DNA from: an uncultured Bacteroidia bacterium
GTDB lineage: Bacteria; Bacteroidota; Bacteroidia; Bacteroidales; F082
DNA length: 46,971 bases
Direction: 5' to 3'
Assembly: GCA_902802535.1 (NCBI GenBank)
Contig: CADCML010000014.1
Span: forward strand, 1-46,971
In this document: positions 33,336-43,854 of the stretch, in pieces
Layout of the letters: every line of letters begins with the position of its first letter
How positions within the stretch are numbered: position 1 is the stretch's first letter
Made by a program: the position numbers and the translations under genes
Notes under the pieces: model-generated
The model's input: the letters and a program-made list of their open reading frames with translations, nothing else
Told to the model about the DNA's origin: nothing
Database searches by the model: none

Positions 33336-34463
33336 TTATGCTTTTTTTATTGCTTTCATTAATGAATTCCAAATGTCATTTGCAGCTTTGTCCCACGAAA
33401 AGTCTTGGACGCGCTCCCTACCTTTTTCTATCAAGGTTTCGCGAATATTTTCATCGAGCATCTCCGTCATGCCTTCGGCGATAGAGGCCTCGCTGAATGG
33501 GTCGACAAGCAAGGCTGCATCATCGGCCACTTCTGGCATGGAGGTCACATTAGAGGTAATGACGGGTGTATCGCATTTGAATGCCTCCAAAATCGGGATG
33601 CCAAAACCCTCAAAATAAGACACATACACCGACGCCAAAGCCGCTGCCGTCACCATGTGCAAGTCCTCGGCGCACAAACGCCCCGCAAAAACCACCTCGT
33701 CCTTAAAGCGCATGGACGAATAAGCCTGTTCAATCGGCTCCGACCACCAACGTTTCTCCCCTACAATCAGCAACTTGACGTTGGACGGCGTTTGGCTCTT
33801 GAACAAATCAAAGGCCGTGAACAGTCGCGCCAAGTTCTTGCGCGGATGCAGCGAGCCAACGAACATGAAATAGGGATTGCCACCTGTGTATTTGGTTCTA
33901 ATGGCCTCCTGCTCTTCTTCAGAAATAGGCGCAAACTTCTCATTTACACCGTTATACGCCACATCTATCTTCTCAGGCGTAACGCCGTAGCACTCCACAA
34001 TATCCTGTTTCGAGAATTCCGACACCGTCACGATGCGTTGGGCCTTACGAGCGAATTTCGGGAAAAACTTCTTGTAGTGCCAAAGATGGATTTTGGGCAT
34101 ATCTTTCGGGAAATGCTCGAAGTTAAGGTCATGGAATTGAGCCACTTGAGGCACATCGGAACGAAGGCTCAAATAGCCGTCAGGCGAGAAAAGCAAGTCG
34201 GGTTCTATTTGTTTCAGTGCTTTCTTGACCGAAAACTCGAAAAACCAAATGAACAAGAATGGGTGCCGTGCTTGTGGGAACAGCACTATGGGCTTCACAT
34301 TGTCGCCGAAGATAAACATCGGGTCAGGCTCGCGGTCAAAGAGGAAATAGAACTCCACCTCAGGATGATCCTTCACCATGCGGCGCAGGGTTTCGTATGC
34401 CACCCACCCGATGCCTTCGAGCCTGTCTTTCAGCAACAAACGTGTATTAACAGCGATTTTCAT
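33336..34463 (-). CDS. GT4-family glycosyltransferase
   Basis: A 375-residue retaining glycosyltransferase with two Rossmann halves. The N-terminal half begins MKIAVNTRLLLKDRLEGIGW (acceptor side); the C-terminal donor half contains FMFVGSLHPRKNLARL and the donor-binding ESFFGFGIPILEAF-type segment seen here as SYFEGFGIPILEAFKCDTPV, followed by SNVTSMPEVADDAALLVDP. It likely adds a sugar in surface polysaccharide or glycolipid synthesis; substrate unknown. No other glycan genes are adjacent. It heads the minus-strand operon; the ATG at 34463 lies 19 nt after an exact -7 box. Confidence 0.9.
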   Translation of the reverse strand: MKIAVNTRLLLKDRLEGIGWVAYETLRRMVKDHPEVEFYFLFDREPDPMFIFGDNVKPIVLFPQARHPFLFIWFFEFSVKKALKQIEPDLLFSPDGYLSLRSDVPQVAQFHDLNFEHFPKDMPKIHLWHYKKFFPKFARKAQRIVTVSEFSKQDIVECYGVTPEKIDVAYNGVNEKFAPISEEEQEAIRTKYTGGNPYFMFVGSLHPRKNLARLFTAFDLFKSQTPSNVKLLIVGEKRWWSEPIEQAYSSMRFKDEVVFAGRLCAEDLHMVTAAALASVYVSYFEGFGIPILEAFKCDTPVITSNVTSMPEVADDAALLVDPFSEASIAEGMTEMLDENIRETLIEKGRERVQDFSWDKAANDIWNSLMKAIKKA

Positions 34464-34481
34464 TCGTAAGTTTTCGTTTCG

Positions 34482-34489
34482 CAAAGATA
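34482..34489 (-). promoter_or_regulatory. -7 box of the glycosyltransferase-purD operon
   Basis: TATCTTTG on the minus strand, an exact TAnnTTTG match, 19 nt upstream of the ATG at 34463. It probably drives the six-gene run down to 26502. Confidence 0.5.
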
Positions 34490-34541
34490 CAAATTTTGGA
34501 CACACATCAGGTGCATTTTTCCGTTTTGTTCGGTTTTTTTA

Positions 34542-34549
34542 TAATTTTG
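34542..34549 (+). promoter_or_regulatory. -7 box of the DUF5060 glycosidase gene
   Basis: TAATTTTG, an exact match, 19 nt upstream of the ATG at 34569. It is divergent from the glycosyltransferase promoter 50 bp away. Confidence 0.5.
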
Positions 34550-34568
34550 CCCCATCAATCCTTTCACT

Positions 34569-36688
34569 ATGAAGACAAAGTTGACCTTGGTGCTTCTGAC
34601 GGCACTGTATTCCTTGGGCTTCGGCCAACCTACCATCAGCAAACTGTCATTCCGGGAAAGTGTTCCTCTCTTCGGATTATACGAGATTGTCTTCGACATG
34701 GACAACTACGACAATCCATACGACCCAGCGGTCATCGACGTTTTTGCGAAGTTTGTCGCCCCCGACGGCAAAACCTTTAAAGTCAACGGGTTCTACTACG
34801 AAGATTACACATTCAGCAAGAAAGACGGGTATGAGAAGGCCAGGCCTAACGCCAAAAACAACGGTTGGCGTGTGAGATTCACGCCCGTCCAAACCGGAAA
34901 TTGGGCTTTCAGCCTCCACGCCATCGACCGAAAGGGCAAAACCTCAATGAGTTCGGATGGTTCCAAAACGTTCAGCTTCAGCTGCGAACCTGTCGAGAAC
35001 GGCATCGGATTCATCACAAAAGCCAACTCCAAATACTTGAAAAGGGATGTCGTTGCAAACGGCGAGCGGCGCGACAACTCCTTTTTTCCAGTGGGTCCCA
35101 ACGTGGCATGGTACGACTGCAAAACCTACTACGACTACACGAAACCGACAGGAATCTACTTTTACGAAAAGTATATCGACTCATTGGCTGGCAACGCCAA
35201 CTATATGCGCATCTGGCTGTCGCGCTACCAATATCTTTCGCTCTACGGTCCCGAGTTTGCCTTGGGCGAGAAAGCTGACACCACCGTGTTTTTCAACTCG
35301 ACGCTCAACCAAAAAGACGCTGCCGAGTTGGACCACATTATCACCTATGCGGCGCAACATGGCATTTCCGTCATGCCCTGCGTCTTCACTTTCGGCGATT
35401 TCAGATATGACGGCACTGACCCGAAAGGCCCGAGCAAGTGGACGAACAACCCCTACCACACCATTCTCGGTTTGGAGCAACCGCATGAATTTTTCAGCGA
35501 CAGCGAAGCAAGAAAAATCGCCAAAAACCATCTCCGCTACATTGTGGCACGATGGGGCTATGCGACAAACATCATGAGTTGGGAGCTTTGGAACGAGGTG
35601 TCGAACATAGACATCGACATCAGTGCGAACCACTTTCAGCAAAAGGTGAGCAAATGGCACGGCAAAATGGCCGACTACATCCGCTCCATAGACCCATTCC
35701 ACCACCCCGTCACCACCTCGATGGGCGGCACAAAAGGCATGGAAACGCTATACAGCACAATGTACAAGAATCTTGACATTGTGCAAAACCACAACTACCA
35801 AAACATCGATAAGGCATGGTCGAGCGAACAATTCTCCCATAAACTCCTCAATCTTGCCGACGAAGCACGCGACCTGTACCCTGACAAACCTTTCTTTATC
35901 GGTGAGTTCGGTTTTGGCAGCACCACAACCGACATCTTCAAAGCGAAGGACCCACACGCTGTTGATCTGCACAACTCTCTTTGGTCGTCGCTCTTCTCCG
36001 GTTCCATCGGGTCTGCCTCGTTCTGGTTTTGGCAAATCCTGATGCAATGCGACCATTTGCGCATTTTCAAGCCCATACTCACTTTCTGCAACAACTTGCC
36101 CATCCTTTCCAAGTCGTTCACCAGCCACACCACTGGAAAAGTGGTGAAGCCCTCGCTGGTTTTCCCCAACAACCTTGAAACCTACTACATGATTAACGCC
36201 GCCGAGGACACCCTTTTCGGCTGGAGCCAAGACACCGCCTTCTGCTACCAGTCGTTGCGCCATCTGGCACAAAAAGACGTTTCCAAAGGACACTTCGGCA
36301 AAACCACGCCCCTTGACCCTAAATCCTACCTTATGACGCTGCAACCAAGCACCCGTCCTGCGCCAAGTTCCAGCAGTAACATCATCACCATACCCATTGA
36401 AAGCCAACCTGTTGGCACAAAATACATTGTCAAATGGTTCGATGCAGAAACAGGACTTGAAATGACTGCCGAAAAAACTACGGCTACCGTCAAAGCCGAC
36501 GGAAAAGGGAAAGCTGTTTCGTTTGAGTTTCCCTCGTCAATCAGGGACCTGAAACGGAAACAAATCAACAACACCTTGGGCGACGCGGTTTTCATGCTTG
36601 TTTCAGACAAAGGCAAAAACGAAGGGAGTAGCACCATTGGCACTGCTCCCAACAAAAAGATTTCCGTCAGACCGATGAAAAAAACGAA

Positions 36689-36695
<7 letters not shown>
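34569..36695 (+). CDS. Secreted DUF5060/GH5-like glycoside hydrolase
   Basis: A 708-residue exported enzyme (signal peptide [19 protein letters not shown]). The N-terminal beta-sandwich (about 20-140) matches DUF5060: [20 protein letters not shown] and [23 protein letters not shown]-barrel follows with acid/base Glu343 in [10 protein letters not shown] and nucleophile Glu446 in FFIGEFGFG, the clan GH-A arrangement. A C-terminal accessory region (about 560-700) is polar. The target is probably a plant or host polysaccharide, but subfamily and linkage are not readable by eye. No SusC/SusD genes are adjacent, so this is not a typical utilisation locus. Its stop overlaps the convergent ahcY stop by 7 bp. 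Confidence 0.87.
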
Positions 36696-38119
<1,424 letters not shown>

Positions 38120-38156
38120 CGATTTATGTATTTTGTTTTCCTTTTGATTGAAACGG

Positions 38157-38164
38157 CAAAGATA
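38157..38164 (-). promoter_or_regulatory. -7 box of ahcY
   Basis: TATCTTTG on the minus strand, an exact match, 38 nt upstream of the ahcY ATG at 38119. Confidence 0.5.
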
Positions 38165-38183
38165 CACAAAATTTCGATACATA

Positions 38184-38213
38184 ATAAAAAAAGCGGAGTT
38201 TTCCGCTCCGCTT
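38184..38213 (-). terminator. Rho-independent terminator on the minus strand
   Basis: On the minus strand AAGCGGAG/CTCCGCTT (38213-38206 and 38198-38191) form an 8-bp perfect stem with a 7-nt loop, followed by a T-rich run (38192-38184). It lies 120 bp beyond the stop of the lipoprotein gene at 38334 and insulates ahcY from that operon. Confidence 0.8.
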
Positions 38214-38220
38214 GTTCGTT

Positions 38221-38327
38221 AACACGAATTGCCATGAATTGGACACAAAATCGTAGATTCGACTGAGTCAGTTTTCAAAAAGATTAATTTCTGAGAAAAA
38301 TTTGATAAATCCTTAATAATTCGTGTT
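38221..38327. repeat. Second ACGAATT-type intergenic inverted repeat
   Basis: Perfect 10-bp inverted repeat AACACGAATT (38221-38230) and AATTCGTGTT (38318-38327), with further GAATT words inside. It is related in end sequence to the 6098-6256 element but differs in interior. It lies between a lipoprotein gene stop and its downstream terminator. No coding potential was seen. Confidence 0.65.
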
Positions 38328-38333
38328 TTATAT

Positions 38334-38966
38334 TCAATCTGGCAAACGATATAAAGTCAGTTTGTCGTCCAATGTGCATTGAATCAGGCCGTAATGCTTG
38401 GCGTAATAGATTTCCGTCGGAAAGTTCTTGGTTTGCGGATAGGCAACATCAATGAGTTTAAGGTGCATCACACCTTGATATGTTTTTTCGCTAACCGTAT
38501 AGGAATCAAGATATTCCGCAGTATAATCCATCACGTTGTCGTAGCCTAATTCATAACATTTGTCGGGATAGAACTGGTTGCCTAAAATGCCCATCGCATA
38601 TACCGCCTCGTTAAAATACAATTTAAACTCATCAATATCCGTATTCTCCATCAACTTGTAGGCGGAAATTGTCGTTGAAACCCTCATCGTGCCGTAAGAG
38701 TTCGCTCCGCTCTGATCAATATGTTCATGTTCACCCTTTTCCGTCGGGATGCATAGGATGGAAGTACCCGTTTCGGTCGTATAGGAATTTGCAGGGGCAA
38801 ATCTGAACGACTGCTGAATGCCGTTGTCGTCCAGCATCGTGAAGTTGCAATTCGTGCTGTCGGCAAACCAATCACGGTTGGAATCGTTCACACGGAAGGT
38901 TTTCGTTTTCACGCAAGAGCCCATCACAAAGGCCAATGCCATCAAAATCAAAAGTTTATTCTTCAT
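38334..38966 (-). CDS. Lipoprotein of unknown function (second of a pair)
   Basis: A 210-residue lipoprotein: signal MKNKLLILMALAFVMGSC with lipidated Cys18. The mature domain has several beta-rich stretches (FRFAPANSYTTETGTSILCI, GTMRVSTTISAYKLME) and ends with IYYAKHYGLIQCTLDDKLTLY, a pattern similar to the end of its upstream neighbour (NYENGLLGVVMSNGEKYWLY). No named family was recognised. The start overlaps the neighbouring lipoprotein stop by 11 bp, so the two are coupled and may act together. Confidence 0.75.
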   Translation of the reverse strand: MKNKLLILMALAFVMGSCVKTKTFRVNDSNRDWFADSTNCNFTMLDDNGIQQSFRFAPANSYTTETGTSILCIPTEKGEHEHIDQSGANSYGTMRVSTTISAYKLMENTDIDEFKLYFNEAVYAMGILGNQFYPDKCYELGYDNVMDYTAEYLDSYTVSEKTYQGVMHLKLIDVAYPQTKNFPTEIYYAKHYGLIQCTLDDKLTLYRLPD

Positions 38967-39612
38967 ATAACCAATATTTTTCACCGTTAGACATAACGAC
39001 TCCGAGCAAGCCGTTCTCATAGTTATAATAATAGGTATCGGCGTGGATGGAGCCTTCTTCTTCGTAATAATCAACAAGTTCCGACTTCAGCTTGAAGACA
39101 TCGTTGTAATAGCGTCCATTAACTTTCAGTGAGTCAAGCATTTCATAATTGGAATGGTCTTCGCCAATGAGCGGTAACCGTGCGCTTCCTACAGCAAAAA
39201 TCGTGGCGCTTTTCGCATAGTTTTGCCCTTCTTCCTCGAAAGCCATATACCGGTTGGAGAACTCGATTTCCACGTTGAAAATCGGGTAGTTAGGCGTGCA
39301 TTTGGTGATGTCTGCCTCATACTCATAGACATAGTTCGGGGCGGGTTTATACTTTTCAATAAACCAGTCGTAGCCCGTTTCCTTTTGGCGGTGGCGCGAC
39401 ACGGTGAAGTCGATGACGGTGCGGTCGCTCTCGTGCTGCATACGGAACACGTCGCCGTTTCGATAAGGCACTGTGGCCAAATACTGTTCGGGGATGCGCC
39501 CCAAATCAATGTAGGTGGGTTTGCTGCGCGGACAGGACGTGAACAACACCGTCATGGCCACAAGGATGACAGATGTCCCCATTTTTTTGAAAATTCGCTT
39601 TTTCGTTTTCAT
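38956..39612 (-). CDS. Lipoprotein of unknown function (first of a pair)
   Basis: A 218-residue lipoprotein: signal MKTKKRIFKKMGTSVILVAMTVLF with lipobox FTSC (Cys27). The mature protein is beta-rich with conserved-looking RNGDVFRMQHESDRTVIDFT and ends with a strand pair YYNYENGLLGVVMSNGEKYW. No named family was recognised. It is first in a two-gene unit with an overlapping second lipoprotein gene. The ATG at 39612 is chosen because upstream codons overlap the -7 box at 39640. Location at the outer membrane is expected from the lipobox. Confidence 0.75.
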   Translation of the reverse strand: MKTKKRIFKKMGTSVILVAMTVLFTSCPRSKPTYIDLGRIPEQYLATVPYRNGDVFRMQHESDRTVIDFTVSRHRQKETGYDWFIEKYKPAPNYVYEYEADITKCTPNYPIFNVEIEFSNRYMAFEEEGQNYAKSATIFAVGSARLPLIGEDHSNYEMLDSLKVNGRYYNDVFKLKSELVDYYEEEGSIHADTYYYNYENGLLGVVMSNGEKYWLYEE

Positions 39613-39639
39613 ATTGTTATGTTTTATGGTTTTCGGCTG

Positions 39640-39647
39640 CAAAAATA
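39640..39647 (-). promoter_or_regulatory. -7 box of the lipoprotein pair
   Basis: TATTTTTG on the minus strand, exact match, 28 nt upstream of the ATG at 39612. Confidence 0.5.
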
Positions 39648-39786
39648 TGTCAAATTTGGGCAAAAAAAGCAACATTGAAAGACATTACAAACTTTTTAAA
39701 AGTCAAACAATTGTTTTTCAAATATATACAAATCAGGATTACAACATTTCTTTTTGAATCGAAAGCAAAGATTTCAAAAAAATGTG

Positions 39787-39794
39787 TATTTTTG
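39787..39794 (+). promoter_or_regulatory. -7 box of the SPFH protein gene
   Basis: TATTTTTG, exact match, 29 nt upstream of the ATG at 39824. The same intergenic region holds the palindrome AAACAATTGTTT at 39705-39716. Confidence 0.5.
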
Positions 39795-39823
39795 CCCAAA
39801 CATAATTACTAAACAATAGAAAA

Positions 39824-40642
39824 ATGAATCAGCCTTACACCAACATCAACATCACCCCCAACAACAAGAAAATGGGACGCTACGCCCTTTGGGTAGTTTT
39901 GGCACTGTTAGCCATTTTAGTGCTTTTCTCTTCATTTTACACCATCCGCTCGACGGAACGCGGTGTCCTCGCCACTTTCGGCAAGATGAGTGACGACGTC
40001 ATCGGTGACGGCCTGCACATGAAGATTCCCTTCATCCAAACCATCAAACGTGTGAATGTGCAGCAGAAGAAATTCGACGGCAAAGAGAACAGTTACACCC
40101 GCGATGTGCAGACTTCTGAGGTCGAGTACACCATCAACTATGACTTGGTGCGCGAGAATGTCAGCAAATTGATGAAGAACGTCGGCGACGACTACCACAA
40201 CCGCATCGTGGTGCCGTTCATCCGTTCGTCCATGAAACAAAGCTTCGGCAACTTTGCGGCCACTGAAATCGTTGAGAACCGTGATGCCGTGCGTCGCGAG
40301 ATTGAACAGACGCTGCGCCAGACCTTGGACAGCAACTACTTTATGAACATCCAGTTTCAGATTACAAACATCGACTTCGACGACGACTTCGAGACGGCCA
40401 TCAAGGAGAAACAGGTGGCCGAACAGAACGCCCTGAAAGCCAAGAACGTCACCATCCAAGTGGAAGAGCAAGCCAAGCAGACCAAAATCAAGGCCCAAGC
40501 CGAAGCCGAGGCCATGAGCATCAAGGCGGCCGCTTTGGAGAGCAACCCAAAGTTAGTGAACTACGAAGCCGTACAGAAATGGGACGGCAAGATGCCGCAG
40601 TATATGCTGGGCAATTCGGTGCCTTTTATTGATTTGAAGTGA
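39824..40642 (+). CDS. SPFH/prohibitin-family membrane protein
   Basis: A 272-residue membrane-anchored scaffold protein. After a short polar N-terminus comes one transmembrane helix (about 20-40; LWVVLALLAILVLFSSF), then the SPFH domain (about 42-200) with TIRSTERGVLATFGKMSDDV and GDGLHMKIPFIQTIKRVNVQ, and a charged coiled coil (about 195-240; KEKQVAEQNALKAKNVTIQVE) with a final amphipathic segment. The layout fits bacterial prohibitin/HflK-C-type proteins, which organise membrane microdomains or regulate FtsH. No hflC partner, ftsH or NfeD gene is adjacent. It is expressed alone from its own promoter. Confidence 0.9.
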   Translation: MNQPYTNINITPNNKKMGRYALWVVLALLAILVLFSSFYTIRSTERGVLATFGKMSDDVIGDGLHMKIPFIQTIKRVNVQQKKFDGKENSYTRDVQTSEVEYTINYDLVRENVSKLMKNVGDDYHNRIVVPFIRSSMKQSFGNFAATEIVENRDAVRREIEQTLRQTLDSNYFMNIQFQITNIDFDDDFETAIKEKQVAEQNALKAKNVTIQVEEQAKQTKIKAQAEAEAMSIKAAALESNPKLVNYEAVQKWDGKMPQYMLGNSVPFIDLK

Positions 40643-40743
40643 TGGCTTTAGGCTATTAATTTACGCGATTGCGCAAGTCCCATAACAAATTACGGAAAAA
40701 GCGCTCCAGAAAAACAGGCGTATGGTCAACTGTAAACAGCCAA

Positions 40744-42666
40744 CTAATACTTATACTCCACCAAAACCTCAAAGCTTCTACCTGGCATAGCGCGCCAGAT
40801 GACGTTTTGGTAGTCGGTGTTGAGCAAATTGTTGCAGCGAAGTTCGAGGCGGAACTGGTCGATTTGTTTGCCAATGGAGACGTGATGCAGGGCGTATGGG
40901 TTGAGGATGTAATACACCTCATCGGCGTAGGAAGTCTTGCGGGCGCCCGTCACCTCCAAGGTATAGCTTACATTCCAGGTTTTCCATTGGGCATTGAGGA
41001 AAAGGTTGCCGTGGTGGCGAGGAATATAGATGAGCTGCTTGCCTTTGATGCCTTGCAACTCGGCTGCCTCGCTCTCGTCGGTGGTGACGGTGAAGACGTA
41101 ATTCCCCGACAACGAGACCTTCCAATCGCCTTGAACAAACGAAGCACTAAGGTGGTTCTCAATGCCTCGTGCAAAGACCATCGCCACGTTTTCGGGCACC
41201 CAATAACGGTAGAAACTCGGCTTCCACTGGATCCAGTTTTGGACTTTGGAGAGATAACCGCCCGTGCGCAAGTCGAGCTTAAACGGGCCTTCTTGAAGGC
41301 TGAATTTCACGGCTAAGTCTACTGTGCGGCCATTTTCGGGCAGGAGGTCGGGATTGCCGCCAGGGAACCAATAGAGGTCGTTCAAAGAGGGATTGCGGTA
41401 GTTGTGGCTGTAGCCCAAAGTGAAACTCAACGGCTGGTAGAACGGCAATTGGTAAGAGAAGGTCGCCGTGGGGAACAAGCCCATCGGCTTGCCGTCGGTA
41501 AAGTCGTAACGTGCTGTTAAATTGAGGTTTGCATACCTGAATGGCTCACCACTAACGGCAGCGTAGGCAGAAATGACATCGCGCCGTTTCTCGCCTTCAT
41601 AGTTGTTCGACTGCACGCGCTCATTGTCCCATTGCAGCTTGGCTTTCAGCGTCCAAGTCTGATAAAGTGTCTGCTCAAGGTTGGCAATTTGATGCAGCAC
41701 AAGAGCTTTGTTTGTCGAGTTGATGCCCGTCACGAGGTCGTTGGTGACGGGATTGTGTACTTCCAGGAAATAGCGTTGGTTTTCGATGAAGGCCGCCGAC
41801 TTCAACTGAAGACTGCCCGTAGCCCAAAATGTCTTGAACGACACGAAGTTGCGCGAAAAATCGTCACGAGTCCACTCCTCGAAGTTCTTGTTGCCAACGT
41901 TGGGCATGATAGGCGGCAACTTGCGGTCGTTCCACTGGTTCCACGACGAGAAGCTGATAATGCTGTTTTTCAGCATGATGCTCAGCTCGGGCATCACGCC
42001 GTAGTCGACGAAATCGGCATTGCGTTGCTTCATCTTGGGATGTTCCTGCAGGGCGTGATTGATGTATTCAAAATCATTCTCGGATGAATTGCGGTAAGCC
42101 TTCACACGTACCGAGACCTGTTTCCCGAAGTACCCTACCGTATAATAGCTGCCGAAGGTGCTGAAGCTCCCCATGGTGCGTTTCACATCGAGGTGGAAGC
42201 CATCGCCAAATCGGTTGCTGTTGTCGATGTTGACGGAGCCGCCCAAACCGCCGCTGTTGGTCGAGGTGCCGCTTCCCCAATTGAGGCTCACGTCGTCGGC
42301 CAAAAAGACCGGAATCGTGCTGAAATCGACCTGCCCGAGCGAAGGCGCATTGAGTTGGAAACCGTTCCAAAGCACCAAGGTATGGCTGGCCGTCGTGCCA
42401 CGAAACGAGGCCGTCGACACGCCACCCGGCCCATAAGTCTTGATAAAAACAGGGCTATGTTGGATGAGCAATTCCGAAAGGTTGGAAGTGCTTTTGGACT
42501 GCAACACGAGGGTGTCGAGTTTGCGCGCCACCAAAGGTTTCAATGTTGTCGCCGACACCTTGTCGCCAACCACCTCGACGGAGTGAAGCATAATAGTATC
42601 TTGGGCATGAAGCTGAAAAAGCCCCATGCCCAACAAAAAACATACAATAGTTACAATGCGGTTCAA
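40744..42666 (-). CDS. TonB-dependent outer membrane receptor
   Basis: A 640-residue transporter. Signal peptide MNRIVTIVCFLLGMGLFQLH-A is followed by a region VEVVGDKVSATTLKPLVARK that serves as a TonB-box-like start, the plug domain (about 50-150; IKTYGPGGVSTASFRGTTAS and GGLGGSVNIDN) and a 22-strand barrel ending in FEVLVEYKY with a terminal aromatic/Tyr. It is smaller than SusC-type receptors and lacks the carboxypeptidase-like N-terminal domain, resembling BtuB/iron-complex receptors. The ligand is unknown. The ATG overlaps the YwqK-repeat gene stop by 4 bp, so the two are coupled. Confidence 0.9.
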   Translation of the reverse strand: MNRIVTIVCFLLGMGLFQLHAQDTIMLHSVEVVGDKVSATTLKPLVARKLDTLVLQSKSTSNLSELLIQHSPVFIKTYGPGGVSTASFRGTTASHTLVLWNGFQLNAPSLGQVDFSTIPVFLADDVSLNWGSGTSTNSGGLGGSVNIDNSNRFGDGFHLDVKRTMGSFSTFGSYYTVGYFGKQVSVRVKAYRNSSENDFEYINHALQEHPKMKQRNADFVDYGVMPELSIMLKNSIISFSSWNQWNDRKLPPIMPNVGNKNFEEWTRDDFSRNFVSFKTFWATGSLQLKSAAFIENQRYFLEVHNPVTNDLVTGINSTNKALVLHQIANLEQTLYQTWTLKAKLQWDNERVQSNNYEGEKRRDVISAYAAVSGEPFRYANLNLTARYDFTDGKPMGLFPTATFSYQLPFYQPLSFTLGYSHNYRNPSLNDLYWFPGGNPDLLPENGRTVDLAVKFSLQEGPFKLDLRTGGYLSKVQNWIQWKPSFYRYWVPENVAMVFARGIENHLSASFVQGDWKVSLSGNYVFTVTTDESEAAELQGIKGKQLIYIPRHHGNLFLNAQWKTWNVSYTLEVTGARKTSYADEVYYILNPYALHHVSIGKQIDQFRLELRCNNLLNTDYQNVIWRAMPGRSFEVLVEYKY

Positions 42667-43451
42667 GGCTTCTTCACGTCCTTACTGATGACCTTGGCGT
42701 TCCCTTTCATTTCCTTGGCATCCATTTTCATCTCCTTCTCCTTAATGGAGGCATTGGGGGTGCCTTTTATCTTCAACTCTTTGTCCTTCCTGATGTCCTT
42801 CTCTTTTTTGTCATCCGCAGGTTTTTCCTTCTCGGCAAAAGTCTTCTCCTTGCCTTGCAGCTTTCCGTTCTTGTACGTTGCCTCTTTCTTGAGCGATCCG
42901 TCCTCATAGAACGACTGCTGCAAGCCGTTGAACTGGCCGTCGGTATACTCAATAGTCATCTTCTTGGCACCGTTCTCATAGAACCAAGTGGTCAAGCCGT
43001 TGCGGTAACCATCTTTGTATTCCGCCACTTCAAGGTTGCCGCCCTTTTCGTAGCAAATGATTTGTTTCCCGTCCATGACACCATTTTTATAGGTATGCAT
43101 TGAAGAGAGACGGCCGCCACGATACCATTCGCTGTACTGGCCTTCGAGCTTATCGTTCTTATACTCAGCCTTTTTCGTAATTGAACCTGTCTTGTCAATC
43201 TCGATAAAAATGCCGTTTTTAACGCCATCTTGGTAATTCACAATCTTCTTGGGCAGATAGGAACTGTTTAAATACTCAATCCAGGTGCCATCTTTCTTGC
43301 CATTCAAGACGGTGCCCTCGATGGTATAGTCGCCCGCTACAGTGGTAAACTTCCCGTTTGGAGTTTTTGAAACATCAACGCTTTCAATGGTTTGTGCGAA
43401 CAAAGGCATCGAAAGCAAAGCCATTGCAATGATAATCAAAGTCTTACGCAT
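42663..43451 (-). CDS. Exported YwqK/MORN-type repeat protein with lysine-rich tail
   Basis: A 262-residue exported protein (signal MRKTLIIIAMALLSMPLFAQ). Residues about 45-205 are tandem MORN-like/YwqK units of about 23 residues with the pattern Y-x-D/N-G-x-x-N/D-G (for example YKDGYRNGLTTWFYENGAK and YTDGQFNGLQQSFYEDGS). The last 55 residues are a lysine/glutamate-rich tail (EKEKPADDKKEKDIRKDKE...). YwqK-type proteins are annotated as antitoxins by Pfam lineage, but these exported Bacteroidota forms have no shown toxin partner. It is translationally coupled to the TonB-dependent receptor, which suggests an envelope role. Confidence 0.82.
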   Translation of the reverse strand: MRKTLIIIAMALLSMPLFAQTIESVDVSKTPNGKFTTVAGDYTIEGTVLNGKKDGTWIEYLNSSYLPKKIVNYQDGVKNGIFIEIDKTGSITKKAEYKNDKLEGQYSEWYRGGRLSSMHTYKNGVMDGKQIICYEKGGNLEVAEYKDGYRNGLTTWFYENGAKKMTIEYTDGQFNGLQQSFYEDGSLKKEATYKNGKLQGKEKTFAEKEKPADDKKEKDIRKDKELKIKGTPNASIKEKEMKMDAKEMKGNAKVISKDVKKP

Positions 43452-43475
43452 TTTCTTAGGTTTTAAATTGTTGTA

Positions 43476-43483
43476 CAAAAGTA
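43476..43483 (-). promoter_or_regulatory. -7 box of the YwqK-repeat/TonB-receptor operon
   Basis: TACTTTTG on the minus strand, exact match, 25 nt upstream of the ATG at 43451. Confidence 0.5.
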
Positions 43484-43551
43484 TAAAATTTGGGACAAAT
43501 GGATGCAATTTTCATGCAAATTTCTCATTTTTGCAGAAAATTTCAGGCACT

Positions 43552-43851
43552 ATGAAAAAGATTGAAGTCAAGAATTTCAAGCTCTACACCACGGCGGTCA
43601 TCAGCATTGAGTGGAAACAGGAACTGCTCAACGTGAACTTAGACCTCTCCATGATGCTGAAAATGATGCGATTGGAAGGCCTTACTGAGGCCAACATCGA
43701 CTATTACAGCCGCGCCGGACAGCCCATTCCTTTTAAAAAGGTGACACTTCTCCTGTTCCAAGACGACGACAAGCCCGGACAATACTACACCGACGAATCT
43801 TTCGAGGAAGACGACGACCCGACGGTGTTTTATGTGGAGATTAAAGAATAA
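43552..43851 (+). CDS. Small hypothetical protein
   Basis: A 99-residue soluble protein that I do not recognise. It starts MKKIEVKNFKLYTTAVISIE and has an alternating pattern that could be a small alpha/beta domain (NVNLDLSMMLKMMRLEGLTE, then KKVTLLLFQDDDKPGQYYT), with an acidic C-terminus (DESFEEDDDPTVFYVEIKE). No signal peptide or membrane helix is present. A one-mismatch -7 box, CATTTTTG, lies at 43526-43533. Its 3' end stops 3 bp from the convergent AraC-type gene. The ATG at 43552 is the start because upstream codons overlap the divergent gene and promoter. Confidence 0.7.
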   Translation: MKKIEVKNFKLYTTAVISIEWKQELLNVNLDLSMMLKMMRLEGLTEANIDYYSRAGQPIPFKKVTLLLFQDDDKPGQYYTDESFEEDDDPTVFYVEIKE

Positions 43852-43854
43852 AGG

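Noticed and set aside
40669-41316. Plus-strand open frame of 215 codons near the SPFH gene
   Set aside because: It lies opposite the 3' end of the TonB-dependent receptor gene, which has a clear barrel end and stop on the minus strand.
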